From contig NZ_CANSMR010000003.1 of the NCBI RefSeq assembly GCF_947648125.1, positions 372,001 to 436,000 of the forward strand: DNA of 64,000 nt, read 5' to 3'. Origin of the DNA: an uncultured Bradyrhizobium sp. GTDB taxonomy: Bacteria > Pseudomonadota > Alphaproteobacteria > Rhizobiales > Xanthobacteraceae. The notes beneath the pieces were generated by a model. That model worked only from the letters and a program-made list of their open reading frames with translations. It was not told where the DNA came from and searched no databases. Made by a program: the position numbers and the translations under genes. The stretch's first letter is position 1. Every line of letters starts with the position of its first letter. Below are positions 52,905 to 63,438 of this stretch, in pieces.

Positions 52905-52981
52905 CTAGTGTGCTTTATGAATGCGAAGTTCGTGAAAGCGGCTGCCGCGAAATCGCACGAACTTCGCATTCAGCACACTAG
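52905..52981. repeat. Extended palindromic element 2
   Basis: A 77-bp palindrome, a diverged cousin of element 1: arms CTAGTGTGCT/AGCACACTAG and an inner GAATGCGAAGTTCGTG with its complement. It is 13 bp from element 1. Both share CTAGTGT ends and the GAAGTTCG core but differ in matched, compensating positions. Confidence 0.75.
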
Positions 52982-53047
52982 CGGAAACAGGCATTGCAAC
53001 GTGGATTCGGCAATGTCAGAATTCAATTCTGGGTGGTAAGTTTTGCC

Positions 53048-54139
53048 ATGCGCATATTTTTGTCATTTCCCTCCGAACTGGAATCGCAGGCTGACAACAT
53101 CGCTCAGTCCCTGCGCAATTGCGACCATGACGTTTTCTTTTCGCACGACGATCTCCCGCCGGGCGACAGCTTCGATGCGCGCGTCGAAAAAGCCATCGAA
53201 AACAGCGATTTTATGGTGTTCCTGATCAGTCCGGAATCGGTGACCAAGGGACGCTACACCTTGAGCGAGCTCGCCTTTGCCCGAGCCAGGTGGCCGAACC
53301 CGAGCAATCGCGTGCTGCCGGTGATGATGGCGCCGACCCCGCTCGACCAGGTCCCGACCTATCTCAAGGCGGTCACGATCCTGGAGCCGCAGGGCAGTGC
53401 CGCCGCCGAGACGCGGGCCGCGGTGGACCGCATGCTGGCGGCCGAGCGCGCGCAGTCGGGCGGCCGGCCGAATTTGCCCTTCGTCGTGCTGGCGCTTGCG
53501 TCCGCCGTCATGTGCAGCCTGATCGCGACTTATGCGCTCAACGTCCTGCAATATTCGTTCGTCGTCTCCGATGCGGGCGGGATCACGATCCTGCCTGGGG
53601 TAATATTCGGCGCGGCGATCGCCACCTGCAATGTCGTGTTCGGCGCCAAGGACCGGTTTCAGCTGGCGCTGGTGGTCGCAATCACGACGGCGGCATGGAT
53701 CGCGGCCTATGATGCCAGCGCCGTCACGCTTCAGGCGCTCGGCCAGTACGCGAAGACCGTCCCGGTCGACGGCAATGCCGCGAGCCCGGCCCAGATCACC
53801 GAGACGCTCGGCAACAACCCGTTGATGGGCTATCTGATCGGCGGCATCGGCGGCGCGGTGGGCGGGGCGATCACCATTCTCGGCGTGCTCCTGACCAACC
53901 CCGCGTTCAGGCGGATCGACAGCGTCGTGGTGACCTGGATCGCAGCCATCGCGGCCGGAACCATTTACGGTGCGATCGTCAGGCTGCCGACCTTGCTGGG
54001 CTGGCTGGTGCTGTTTGGCGTCTGGCAGAGCGCGTTCATCCTTGCCTTGGCCCGCGGATTTCCGCGCGGCGCAGCGCAGATCCCCGAATGGCTCGGCAGA
54101 TCCGCGCCGGCGTTGTTTGGCTCGCGCGCGGCGCGGTGA
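53048..54139 (+). CDS. TIR-domain multi-pass membrane protein
   Basis: A 363-residue protein with an N-terminal TIR domain (about 1-130: MRIFLSFPSELESQAD, DVFFSHDDLPPGDSF, FMVFLISPESV). The glutamate E74 in TLSELAFARA is where TIR NADases have their catalytic acid, so NAD cleavage is possible. About six membrane helices follow (144-170, 182-204, 209-234, 260-286, 295-320, 325-347). It has no neighbours pointing to a partner. The 66 bp upstream hold no clear ribosome-binding site, so the start is a choice by domain. TIR proteins act in immune, signalling or virulence roles; here the role is unknown. Confidence 0.82.
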   Translation: MRIFLSFPSELESQADNIAQSLRNCDHDVFFSHDDLPPGDSFDARVEKAIENSDFMVFLISPESVTKGRYTLSELAFARARWPNPSNRVLPVMMAPTPLDQVPTYLKAVTILEPQGSAAAETRAAVDRMLAAERAQSGGRPNLPFVVLALASAVMCSLIATYALNVLQYSFVVSDAGGITILPGVIFGAAIATCNVVFGAKDRFQLALVVAITTAAWIAAYDASAVTLQALGQYAKTVPVDGNAASPAQITETLGNNPLMGYLIGGIGGAVGGAITILGVLLTNPAFRRIDSVVVTWIAAIAAGTIYGAIVRLPTLLGWLVLFGVWQSAFILALARGFPRGAAQIPEWLGRSAPALFGSRAAR

Positions 54140-54169
54140 CGCCGCGCCGGGCGTTGCCGGTTATCCCGG

Positions 54170-54754
54170 CTAATGCCCAACCTGCTGCTTGGCGCCCTCG
54201 ATCGAGTCGTTCGACAGCTTGTCGACGATGGCGATGCCGATCGCCGACAGGATGAAGACGCAGTGGATGATGGTCTGCCACATCACGCCGGTCTCGGTGT
54301 AGTTGCCCTTGCCTGACGACAGCGCGCCGGCCTCGATGAAGGTGCGCAGCAGGTGGATCGAGGAGATGCCGATGATCGCCATCGCCAGCTTGATCTTCAG
54401 CACGCTGGCGTTGACGTGGCTGAGCCATTCCGGTTCATCCGGATGTCCCTGCAGATTGAGGCGGGAGACGAAGGTCTCGTAGCCGCCGACGATCACCATC
54501 ACCAAGAGGTTCGAGATCATCACGACGTCGATCAGGCCGAGAACGGCCAGCATGATCTGCTGCTCGCTGAAATCGAAGGCATGGGCGAACAGGTGCCACA
54601 GTTCCTTGAGGAACAGCACGACATAGACGCCCTGGGCGATGATCAGGCCGACATAGAGCGGCAATTGCAGCCAGCGCGATCCGAAGATCAGCATGGGAAC
54701 GGGACGCAGCGAGCGGCCCTTCAGGGGGGCGCGCGCGTCTGATACAGCGGACAT
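54170..54754 (-). CDS. UPF0114 (YqhA-like) membrane protein
   Basis: A 194-residue inner-membrane protein of UPF0114/TIGR00645 with four predicted helices (about 30-52, 67-90, 118-138, 153-173) and the family signatures [34 protein letters not shown] and [23 protein letters not shown]. Function unknown, possibly ion or stress related. Confidence 0.92.
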   Translation of the reverse strand: MSAVSDARAPLKGRSLRPVPMLIFGSRWLQLPLYVGLIIAQGVYVVLFLKELWHLFAHAFDFSEQQIMLAVLGLIDVVMISNLLVMVIVGGYETFVSRLNLQGHPDEPEWLSHVNASVLKIKLAMAIIGISSIHLLRTFIEAGALSSGKGNYTETGVMWQTIIHCVFILSAIGIAIVDKLSNDSIEGAKQQVGH

Positions 54755-54900
54755 GTTGGAGTGCTCGCGGAATTGAAATTGCGGAGCGCTCTATCTACGC
54801 AATCCCGCGCACTTGAAAAGCGACAACTGGCCGCAGATTGCGCCGCGATGCCGTCATGATCCCGCCAATGAAGGGCATCGTGATGCTTGCCCTATCCACT

Positions 54901-54931
54901 CGTCATGCCCGGCACAAGGCCGGGCATGACG
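54901..54931. terminator. Perfect 12-bp hairpin after ettA
   Basis: CGTCATGCCCGG and its complement around a 7-base loop, 11 bp past the ettA stop. It has the form of the dispersed CGTCATxCCCGG-type palindromes and probably ends the transcript. Confidence 0.65.
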
Positions 54932-54941
54932 ATATCTTGGA

Positions 54942-56591
<1,650 letters not shown>

Positions 56592-56863
56592 CCGCTGTCC
56601 CTGGAATTGATCCGATTTGTGGAAATTTTGCTGCCGCCGATGTAACGGCCGGCCCCCGAAAGCGCAACCGCGAGGGGTGCGTTTTCCATCCGTTCACCAC
56701 GTTCCGTCCATTCACCACGGGTGATTACGGGTTCGACACCATGTGCGCGCCGAATCACGACAATTGAAACTATCTTTTAATAAATCAGGCCAAAACTCGT
56801 TCTCAACGCTGAAAACGGCGATTTTCGCGGCAGAACCGCGACCAAAACAGTTGAGGCCACATC

Positions 56864-57115
56864 ATGGCTACCATCATTTCAGCCCCTCTTTCGCGCCCGA
56901 CGACCAAACGCGAGGCGACGCTGTTCGCCGAATTCAGCGCCTTCTGGCGGGCTTTCGTTGCCAAGGCTTTCCATCCCTACCGGCCGGAACTGCACTATAT
57001 GCGCGGCCCGGGTCCGGCCTGCCGTGCCAAGCAGATGGCGCTGTCGCCGGCCGTCCGATCGATGCTCGCCGATATCCGCACCGCGAAGACGCGCAAGCCA
57101 TCCAGGTCGGCGTAA
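56864..57115 (+). CDS. Small hypothetical protein
   Basis: An 83-residue basic protein (PYRPELHYMRGPGPACRAKQ, a tail with TRKPSRSA). GAGG lies before ATG 56864. No domain recognised; codon use looks native. It sits between ettA and the hydroxyacid dehydrogenase. Confidence 0.55.
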   Translation: MATIISAPLSRPTTKREATLFAEFSAFWRAFVAKAFHPYRPELHYMRGPGPACRAKQMALSPAVRSMLADIRTAKTRKPSRSA

Positions 57116-57232
57116 CAATCGCCCTTATGTGAAAGCGCGGCCGCTTGCGCGCCTGCCGATTGCACGCGACCATGACGGGGTTCTCCGACGGTTGATTTTC
57201 CGCCGTCGCTTCACCCTGAATGGACCTATCCG

Positions 57233-58195
57233 ATGACGCGGCTCCGCTGTGCAATCCTCGACGACTATTTCGACATCGCGCTTTCGCTGGCCGATTGGCC
57301 GGCGGTCAAGGACCGCGTCGAGGTCACCGTGTTCGACCAGCCGTTTGCGAGCGAGGCGGAAGCAGCTAGCAAGCTGAAGGACTTCGAGATCATCTGCGCG
57401 ATGCGCGAGCGCACGCCGTTCCCGCGCAGCCTGCTCGACGCGTTGCCCAGACTGAAGCTCCTGATCACGTCGGGCATGCGCAACGCCGCAATCGACATCG
57501 AGGCCGCCAAGCAGCGCAACGTGGTGCTATGCGGCACCCAGTATAGCCGCGATCCCACCGCGCCCCTGACCATGGGCCTGATCCTGGAATTGACCCGCGG
57601 CATCGGCCGCGAGAATGCGCGCATGCACGCCGGGGAGGCCTGGCAGAGCTTTGCCGGCACCGAGATCGAGGGCAAGACGCTCGGCGTCATCGGCCTCGGC
57701 AAGCTCGGCAGCAAAGTCGCCGGCATGGCCAAGGCGTTCGGCATGAACGTCATCGCCTGGAGCCCCAACCTGACGCCGGAGAAATGCAAAGAGGCCGGCG
57801 TCGGCTACGCCAGCAAGGACGAACTGTTCGCGACATCAGACATCATCACCATCCATGTCGTGCTGAGCCCGCGCTCACGCGGACTGGTCGGCGCCGCCGA
57901 TCTCGCCCGCATGAAGCCAAAGGCCTATCTCGTCAACACCGCGCGCGGGCCGATCGTCGACGAAGACGCCCTGCTTGCGGCGCTCCGCGAGAGGAGGATC
58001 GCCGGCGCCGGCATCGACGTGTTCTCGGTCGAGCCGCTACCGCTCGATCACCAACTCCGCAAGCTCGACAATGTGGTGATCACGCCGCATCTCGGCTATG
58101 CGACGCGCGAGAGCTTGCAGACGCACTATCAGCAGATGGTCGCGTGCATCGACGCCTTCACCAAAGGCAGCGAGCCGCCGCGGCGGCTGGCCTGA
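57233..58195 (+). CDS. D-2-hydroxyacid dehydrogenase family protein
   Basis: A 320-residue NAD-dependent dehydrogenase. The Rossmann motif is GLGKLGSKVAGMAKAFGM (about 148), followed by the NTARGPIVDEDAL segment and the catalytic histidine in ITPHLGYATRES (about 288). The length fits the shorter SerA-/glycerate-dehydrogenase-like class without an ACT domain. The substrate is unknown. A very strong terminator follows. Confidence 0.92.
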   Translation: MTRLRCAILDDYFDIALSLADWPAVKDRVEVTVFDQPFASEAEAASKLKDFEIICAMRERTPFPRSLLDALPRLKLLITSGMRNAAIDIEAAKQRNVVLCGTQYSRDPTAPLTMGLILELTRGIGRENARMHAGEAWQSFAGTEIEGKTLGVIGLGKLGSKVAGMAKAFGMNVIAWSPNLTPEKCKEAGVGYASKDELFATSDIITIHVVLSPRSRGLVGAADLARMKPKAYLVNTARGPIVDEDALLAALRERRIAGAGIDVFSVEPLPLDHQLRKLDNVVITPHLGYATRESLQTHYQQMVACIDAFTKGSEPPRRLA

Positions 58196-58218
58196 GATCT
58201 GGCATCGATCGGCAAACA

Positions 58219-58247
58219 AAAAAGGCGCGCTGTTCGCGCGCCTTTTT
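58219..58247 (+). terminator. Strong intrinsic terminator
   Basis: A 12-bp stem AAAAAGGCGCGC/GCGCGCCTTTTT around a 5-base loop. T-runs in both directions make it bidirectional, for the dehydrogenase and the convergent L,D-transpeptidase. Confidence 0.88.
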
Positions 58248-58270
58248 CAATGATCAGTTTACCAGTCGGC

Positions 58271-59518
58271 CTAGCGCACCGTGACCGGCGCGGGCAGCGG
58301 CTGCACCGAGGTCGGCTGCGTGCCGGGCAGCGGCGCGGCCTGGGCCTGCGTCGGAGCGGGAGCCATCGGGTTCGGCGGCGGCGCGGCGGAAGCCGTCGTC
58401 GTTCCCGGCGGCGGACCACCTGGCAGCACGACCACGCGGGTGCCGACCTTAGCGCGTTCGAACAGATCCGAGACGTCATCGTTCAGCATGCCGATGCAGC
58501 CGGACGAGACGAACTTGCCGATGGTCGACGGCTGGTTGGTGCCGTGGATGCGGTACACGGTCGAGCCGAGATACATCGCGCGGGCGCCGAGCGGGTTGCC
58601 GGGTCCGCCGGCCATGAAGCGCGGCAGATAGGGCTGACGCTCGATCATCTCGGTCGGCGGATGCCAATCCGGCCACTCGGCCTTGCGGGTGATCTTCTGC
58701 ACGCCGGTCCAGGTGAAGCCGTCGCGGCCGACGCGGACGCCGTAACGAATCGCCCGGCCATTGCCCAGGATGTAATAGAGGTAGGTGTTCGGCGTATCGA
58801 CGACGATGGTGCCGGCCGGCTCCTTGGTCGCGAACGCCACTTCCTGGCGACGCAGATTGGGAGCCAGTTGCGCCGTGCCGTCTTCCGGCTGCTCGTCCGG
58901 CGGCAGCGCCGCGATCTGCACCGGCTTGCCGTTGGCATCGACCGGCGCCTGCTGCTGCGGCACGGCTCCGGTCACGCCCTCGGGCGGACGCATGCCGCCG
59001 CGGTCGTCGCCGTAGGACACGCCGGCGGCCGGAACGCCATTGTCGCGATTCGCTTGCTGCGCACCCGGACGATCGCCATAGATCACCGGCGGCGGCCCCA
59101 TCGGCCGGCCATAGCGCGGATCATCGGGCGACACCACTGGACCGGTCGGCGCACCGCGGTCGGAGTAGACCGGCTGGGAATTCATCGGACGGCCGTAGCG
59201 CGGATCGTCCGGCGACATCACGGGACCGGCCGGCGCACCACGATCGGAATAGACCGGCGCATTCATCGGGCGGCCATAGCGCGGGTCATCCGGTGACATC
59301 ACCGGGCCGGGCGGCGGCAGCGCAGCCGAATTGCGCGGCGCGTCTTCATCGTCGAGCGAGTCGAAGTCCGGCATGTTGCCCTGCGAGTAGGGCTGCGGCG
59401 CTGCCGAATAGGCCGGGCCCTGGGGAGCCGGATACCCCTGCTGCGCACGCGCAAGCGAAGTTCCCGCCACGCCGAGAGCCGCGGCAGCGCAAATCGTCAG
59501 AATGCGGTTGATCATCAT
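58271..59518 (-). CDS. L,D-transpeptidase (YkuD) with internal repeats
   Basis: A 415-residue exported YkuD enzyme that cross-links peptidoglycan 3-3 or attaches proteins. Signal peptide at 1-25. Residues 71-152 hold three tandem copies of a 27-28-residue repeat beginning GPV(M/V)SPDDPRYGRPM. The catalytic domain is about 245-380, with the catalytic motif HGTNQPSTIGKFVSSGCIGM (histidine and cysteine intact). The C-terminus is Pro/Ala-rich. Start at ATG 59518; an upstream extension to 59710 has no signal-peptide logic. Confidence 0.9.
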   Translation of the reverse strand: MMINRILTICAAAALGVAGTSLARAQQGYPAPQGPAYSAAPQPYSQGNMPDFDSLDDEDAPRNSAALPPPGPVMSPDDPRYGRPMNAPVYSDRGAPAGPVMSPDDPRYGRPMNSQPVYSDRGAPTGPVVSPDDPRYGRPMGPPPVIYGDRPGAQQANRDNGVPAAGVSYGDDRGGMRPPEGVTGAVPQQQAPVDANGKPVQIAALPPDEQPEDGTAQLAPNLRRQEVAFATKEPAGTIVVDTPNTYLYYILGNGRAIRYGVRVGRDGFTWTGVQKITRKAEWPDWHPPTEMIERQPYLPRFMAGGPGNPLGARAMYLGSTVYRIHGTNQPSTIGKFVSSGCIGMLNDDVSDLFERAKVGTRVVVLPGGPPPGTTTASAAPPPNPMAPAPTQAQAAPLPGTQPTSVQPLPAPVTVR

Positions 59519-59846
59519 TGCTCTGTTATAGTCCCCAAGCCACACCGGACTGTTAACGGCCCAATGCAGGAAGATAGCGGCGCATTCAAGACAAATCCGC
59601 GAAATCCGGGCCATTTCGGGCATTTGTGATTTGCCGTCAACGCTGCGGCAAAGATGTCTCATGGGTCGGGAATGTTTGTCCACCTGCCCAAAGTCATCAA
59701 TCACCCGCATTTTGTAACAAACAGTCTCCGGGGGTTGCGATATCTTCGAATCGGCCTGATTCGCGTTCGCGACGCCGGCTCTCTTGTGTGGTCACCGCGT
59801 TCCCTCGACATCAAAGACCCTCCCGCAGAAGGGGGAACCCGCGCCC
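59519..59846. other. 328-bp divergent promoter region
   Basis: Upstream sequence shared by the L,D-transpeptidase and the Ala/Pro-rich protein gene. No gene or clear operator was seen; the region probably holds both promoters. Confidence 0.5.
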
Positions 59847-60680
59847 ATGCTCCCCGGCCTTCGATTCTTGTTCGCCGCGATCGTGCTGGCGACGTCGCTT
59901 CTGGTGTTCGGGTTAGGGGCAGCCGCGCTGTTTCGCGCGGCGCATGAGGAATTCGCCAGTATTCCGGCCCGCCGGGCCCTGCCCGAGCCGCAGTTTGCGC
60001 AGCAGCCCGAGGTCCCGCCGGTGCTCGCCATGGTGCGGGTCGAGCCATCAGCCACGGACAAGACGGTGGCCGACAGCCCCGCGCCTTCGACCCCGTCCGA
60101 GCCAGCGGCATCCGTGGCGGCCGCTCCCGCCGAAGCCTCGCCTCCTGCCGAGCCGGAGAAGGTCGCCGCCGTGAAGGCGGATGACGCGCCGCCGGCACCG
60201 CCGAAGCTGGAAGCCCAGCCGGTCGAAACGCCTGCACCAGCGCAGTCCGCTGAGGTCGCTCCACAGACTCCGGCCGCGGATCCTTCGCCCATAGCGCAGC
60301 CGACGCCAACCGCAGCCGAGGCAACACCGGCGCCAACCGAGGCCAAGGTCGCAGCCGTCGCCGATCCGCCTGCCACACTCAGCGAACCCGCGCCCGCCGC
60401 ACCGGCACCAGCGATGGCTGCGCCGGAGCCCACTCCGCCGCCGTCACCCGAGGCCATCGCGGCCGCGACCAGGATCGCAACGCTGGGTGGACCCGAAGTT
60501 GTCGTCGAAGCGCCGGCCGCGCCGAAGGCCACTGAAGCGAAGAAGCAGCAGCGCAACGCGACCAGCAAGCCCGTGCATCGCAAGGAGCGCCGGCGGATCG
60601 TCCGCGCGCCACCGGTGCGGCAAGCCGTTCAGCTAGACCCGTTCGGCAACCCCACCCTGGTGCCGCTTACCCGGCGCTAG
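59847..60680 (+). CDS. Ala/Pro-rich membrane-anchored protein
   Basis: A 277-residue protein: an N-terminal hydrophobic segment (about 4-28, LRFLFAAIVLATSLLVFGLGAAALF) anchors it, then about 200 residues of low-complexity Ala/Pro/Glu (PAPAQSAEVAPQ, PTPTAAEATPAPTEA). A basic C-terminal end (HRKERRRIVRAPP) could bind acidic partners. GGGGGAA precedes ATG 59847. The function is unknown; it is extended like periplasm-spanning linkers. Confidence 0.75.
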   Translation: MLPGLRFLFAAIVLATSLLVFGLGAAALFRAAHEEFASIPARRALPEPQFAQQPEVPPVLAMVRVEPSATDKTVADSPAPSTPSEPAASVAAAPAEASPPAEPEKVAAVKADDAPPAPPKLEAQPVETPAPAQSAEVAPQTPAADPSPIAQPTPTAAEATPAPTEAKVAAVADPPATLSEPAPAAPAPAMAAPEPTPPPSPEAIAAATRIATLGGPEVVVEAPAAPKATEAKKQQRNATSKPVHRKERRRIVRAPPVRQAVQLDPFGNPTLVPLTRR

Positions 60681-60690
60681 AAGTTATTTC

Positions 60691-61548
60691 TCAAGCGGGT
60701 CCCGTCGCGATCGGCGGGCCGCTCGCCTGTCCCCATTCCGACCACGAGCCGTCATAGAGCGCGCTGTCGGTGACGCCGAGCCGGTAGAGCGCAAGCGTCA
60801 GCACGCCGGCCGAAACGCCGGAGCCGCAGCTCGTGACGATCGGCGCGTCGAGCTTCACGCCGGCACCGCTGAACGACTTGCGCAGATCGTCGAGCGGCTT
60901 CATCTCGCCGGTCGCGGCATCGAAGAGTTGGTTGTATGGCACGTTGCGGGCGCCCGGGATGTGACCCGCGCGAATGCCCGGCCGCGGCTCCGGCGCGCGG
61001 CCCTCGAAGCGCTCGGCAGCGCGCGCATCGATCACCTGCTCGGCCCGACTTTCGACATTGGCGATCATCTGCTCGATGCTGCGCACGCGCTTCGGATCGT
61101 AGCTCGCCTTGAAGGTCGCGGGCTTCGGCTGCACCTCGCCGCTCTCGACCGCCCTACCCTCGGCGCGCCATTTCTTCAGGCCGCCGTTGAGAATGCGCAC
61201 GTTGCGATGGCCATAAGACAGGAACATCCACCAGGCGCGCGGCGCCGCGACCCAGCCGCCGGCGTCATAGATCACGACGGTGTCGGCATTGCTGATTCCG
61301 AGCCCGCCAATGTCGCGGCCGAACTGCTCGGCGCTCGGAAACATATGTGGCAGCGGATTGGCGTGATCGGACACTGCGTCGACGTCGAAGAACACGGCAC
61401 CGGGCAGATGCGCCGCGAGATAGTCGTCCTTCGGCAGCGGCAGCACGCCGGGCAGCTTGAAGGTCGCGTCGAGCACCTTGACGTTGGCATCGCCGAGATG
61501 CGCAGCCAGCCATTCGGTCGAAACGAGCGGATCGTCGGTGGTTGTCAT
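60691..61548 (-). CDS. sseA: 3-mercaptopyruvate sulfurtransferase (tandem rhodanese)
   Basis: A 285-residue tandem rhodanese. The active-site loop of the second domain is CGSGVSAG (about 225), the form of 3-mercaptopyruvate sulfurtransferases rather than thiosulfate enzymes. Residues 1-120 are the inactive first domain. Start at ATG 61548; a longer frame to 61596 translates a repeat palindrome and is rejected. Confidence 0.92.
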   Translation of the reverse strand: MTTTDDPLVSTEWLAAHLGDANVKVLDATFKLPGVLPLPKDDYLAAHLPGAVFFDVDAVSDHANPLPHMFPSAEQFGRDIGGLGISNADTVVIYDAGGWVAAPRAWWMFLSYGHRNVRILNGGLKKWRAEGRAVESGEVQPKPATFKASYDPKRVRSIEQMIANVESRAEQVIDARAAERFEGRAPEPRPGIRAGHIPGARNVPYNQLFDAATGEMKPLDDLRKSFSGAGVKLDAPIVTSCGSGVSAGVLTLALYRLGVTDSALYDGSWSEWGQASGPPIATGPA

Positions 61549-61559
61549 CTTACCTGTCT

Positions 61560-61660
61560 CTCCATCGTCATTCCCGGACTTGATCCGGCAATCCATCTTG
61601 CTTCGAAACGATGGACACGCGGGTCCCGGCTACGCAAAAGGCTTCGCCGGGCTCTCGGTG
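61560..61660. repeat. Repeat-type palindromic sequence
   Basis: Upstream of sseA, the CGTCATTCCCGG...CCGG pattern and a GATCCGGCAATCC stretch have the look of the dispersed intergenic palindromes also seen at 54901. A false in-frame extension of sseA (DCRIKSGNDDG) comes from it. Confidence 0.5.
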
Positions 61661-61715
61661 AAGTGGCCGCCGAAGCTTCTTAGCGAAGGCGGCAAGCCCG
61701 CGTGTGACATCTTGC

Positions 61716-62129
61716 TCAGCCCTTCTTCTTCGGCTCCCACGCCTCGATCGGACCGCCGGCCTCGCGCCAGGCGGCGAAGCCGCCGCCCATATGGGCGACC
61801 GGCTTCAGGCCCATGTCCTTCGCGGTCTTGGCAGCGAGCGCCGAGCGCAGGCCGCCGGCGCAGTGGAAGATGAACTTCTTGTCTTCCTGGAAGATCGGCT
61901 TGGCGTAGGGGCTGTTCGGATCGATCCAGAACTCGAGCATGCCGCGGGTGCAGGAGAATGCGCCGGGGATCTTGCCGTCGCGCTCGATCTCGCGGGGATC
62001 GCGGATGTCGACGATGACGACGTCGTTCTTGCCGATCAGCGTGATCGCATCGGCCGCGCTGATGGTCTCGATCTCGGCATTGGCCTCGTCGATCATCACC
62101 TTGATGCCGCGGTGGATGTTCTGGGGCAT
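61716..62129 (-). CDS. Single-domain rhodanese-like protein
   Basis: A 137-residue rhodanese. The active-site loop is CAGGLRS (cysteine at 90), with the DIRDPREIERDGKIPGA segment of the family before it. GGGAGAG precedes the ATG at 62129. It lies between sseA and the VWA gene on the same strand, but separated from each by repeat palindromes. Sulfur-relay role is likely. Confidence 0.9.
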   Translation of the reverse strand: MPQNIHRGIKVMIDEANAEIETISAADAITLIGKNDVVIVDIRDPREIERDGKIPGAFSCTRGMLEFWIDPNSPYAKPIFQEDKKFIFHCAGGLRSALAAKTAKDMGLKPVAHMGGGFAAWREAGGPIEAWEPKKKG

Positions 62130-62149
62130 GGGGCTCTCCCTGGCTTCTT

Positions 62150-62262
62150 GTTGTTCGCCATTCCGGGATGATGCGACAGCATCGAACCCGGAATCTCGAT
62201 CGAATTTCATCAGCTCGAGATTCCGGATCGGTCCTGCGGACCGTCCGGAATGACAGGATTGG
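62150..62262. repeat. Nested palindromic repeat
   Basis: Outer arms CATTCCGG/CCGGAATG (62159 and 62245) enclose a perfect 12-bp pair CCGGAATCTCGA/TCGAGATTCCGG (62188 and 62215). It fills the gap between the rhodanese and VWA genes and is repeat-like. Confidence 0.65.
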
Positions 62263-63438
62263 TTACCGCACCAGCTCCCGCATCGCGTTTTCCAGACCCT
62301 CGATCGTGATCGGATACATGCGCTCGGAGAACAGGCGGCGGATGATGGTTGTCGATTCCGAATAGTCCCAGTGCTTCTGCGCCACCGGATTGAGCCACAC
62401 CGCATGCGGATAGGTGCGGGTGATGCGGTCGAGCCAGACCGAGCCGGCCTCTTCGTTGACATGCTCGACCGAGCCGCCGGGCACCATGATCTCGTAAGGC
62501 GACATCGAGGCGTCGCCGACGAACACCACCTTGTAGTCATGCGGATACTTGTGCAGCACGTCCCAGGTCGGCGTGCGATCGGTGAAGCGCCGCTTGTTCT
62601 GCTTCCAGACGCCTTCATAGAGGCAGTTGTGGAAGTAGAAATATTCCATGTGCTTGAATTCGCTCTTGGCGGCCGAGAACAGTTCCTCGACCTGCTCGAT
62701 ATGCGAATCCATCGAACCGCCGATATCGAAGAACACCAGCACCTTGACCGCGTTGCGCCGCTCGGGACGCATGTGCACGTCGAGATAGCCGTGGTTGGCG
62801 GTCTCCTTGATCGTGGTGTCGAGGTCGAGCTCGTCGGGGGCGCCGGTGCGCGCGAACTTGCGCAGCCGCCGCAGCGCGACCTTGATGTTGCGGATGCCGA
62901 GCTCGACATTGCCGTCGAGGTCCTTGAACTCGCGCTTGTCCCACACCTTCACGGCGCGGTTGTTGCGGTTCTTCTCCTGCCCGATCCGCACGCCCTCGGG
63001 ATTATAGCCGTGGGCGCCGAACGGCGAGGTGCCGGCGGTGCCGATCCACTTGCTGCCGCCCTGGTGACGGCCCTTCTGTTCCTCGAGCCGCTTCTTCAAG
63101 GTCTCCATGAGCTTGTCCCAGCCCATGGCCTCGATCTGCTTCTTCTCTTCCTCGGTGAGATATTTCTCGGCGAGCTTCTTCAGCCACTCTTCGGGGATCT
63201 CCGCCTTGCCCATGGCATCAAGCAGGCTCTCGAGCCCCTTGAACACGGTGCCGAACACCCGGTCGAACTTGTCGAGATTTCGCTCGTCCTTCACCAGGGC
63301 GGCGCGCGACAAATAGTAGAAGTTCTCGACGGTCTGTTCGGCGAGATCGGCGTCAAGCGCTTCCATCAAGGTCAGATATTCCCGTAGCGTCACGGGGACC
63401 TGGGCGTCGCGCAGCGATGTGAAGAACTGCAGGAACAT
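62263..63438 (-). CDS. CoxE-like VWA-domain protein
   Basis: A 391-residue protein with a C-terminal von Willebrand A-like domain (about 225-390; the MIDAS-type pattern appears in VLVFFDIGGSMDSHIEQ, where DxGxS replaces the usual DxSxS). The N-terminal half is helical (RDAQVPVTLREYLTLMEALD is the CoxE start). CoxE proteins act with MoxR AAA ATPases in metallo-enzyme or protein maturation. No MoxR gene lies next to it. The GTG at 63444 is the alternative start. Confidence 0.85.
   Translation of the reverse strand: MFLQFFTSLRDAQVPVTLREYLTLMEALDADLAEQTVENFYYLSRAALVKDERNLDKFDRVFGTVFKGLESLLDAMGKAEIPEEWLKKLAEKYLTEEEKKQIEAMGWDKLMETLKKRLEEQKGRHQGGSKWIGTAGTSPFGAHGYNPEGVRIGQEKNRNNRAVKVWDKREFKDLDGNVELGIRNIKVALRRLRKFARTGAPDELDLDTTIKETANHGYLDVHMRPERRNAVKVLVFFDIGGSMDSHIEQVEELFSAAKSEFKHMEYFYFHNCLYEGVWKQNKRRFTDRTPTWDVLHKYPHDYKVVFVGDASMSPYEIMVPGGSVEHVNEEAGSVWLDRITRTYPHAVWLNPVAQKHWDYSESTTIIRRLFSERMYPITIEGLENAMRELVR

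Noticed and set aside
61548-61596. N-terminal extension of SseA (DCRIKSGNDDG)
   Set aside because: It translates a dispersed palindrome typical of the group and is absent from the family; the ATG at 61548 is better.
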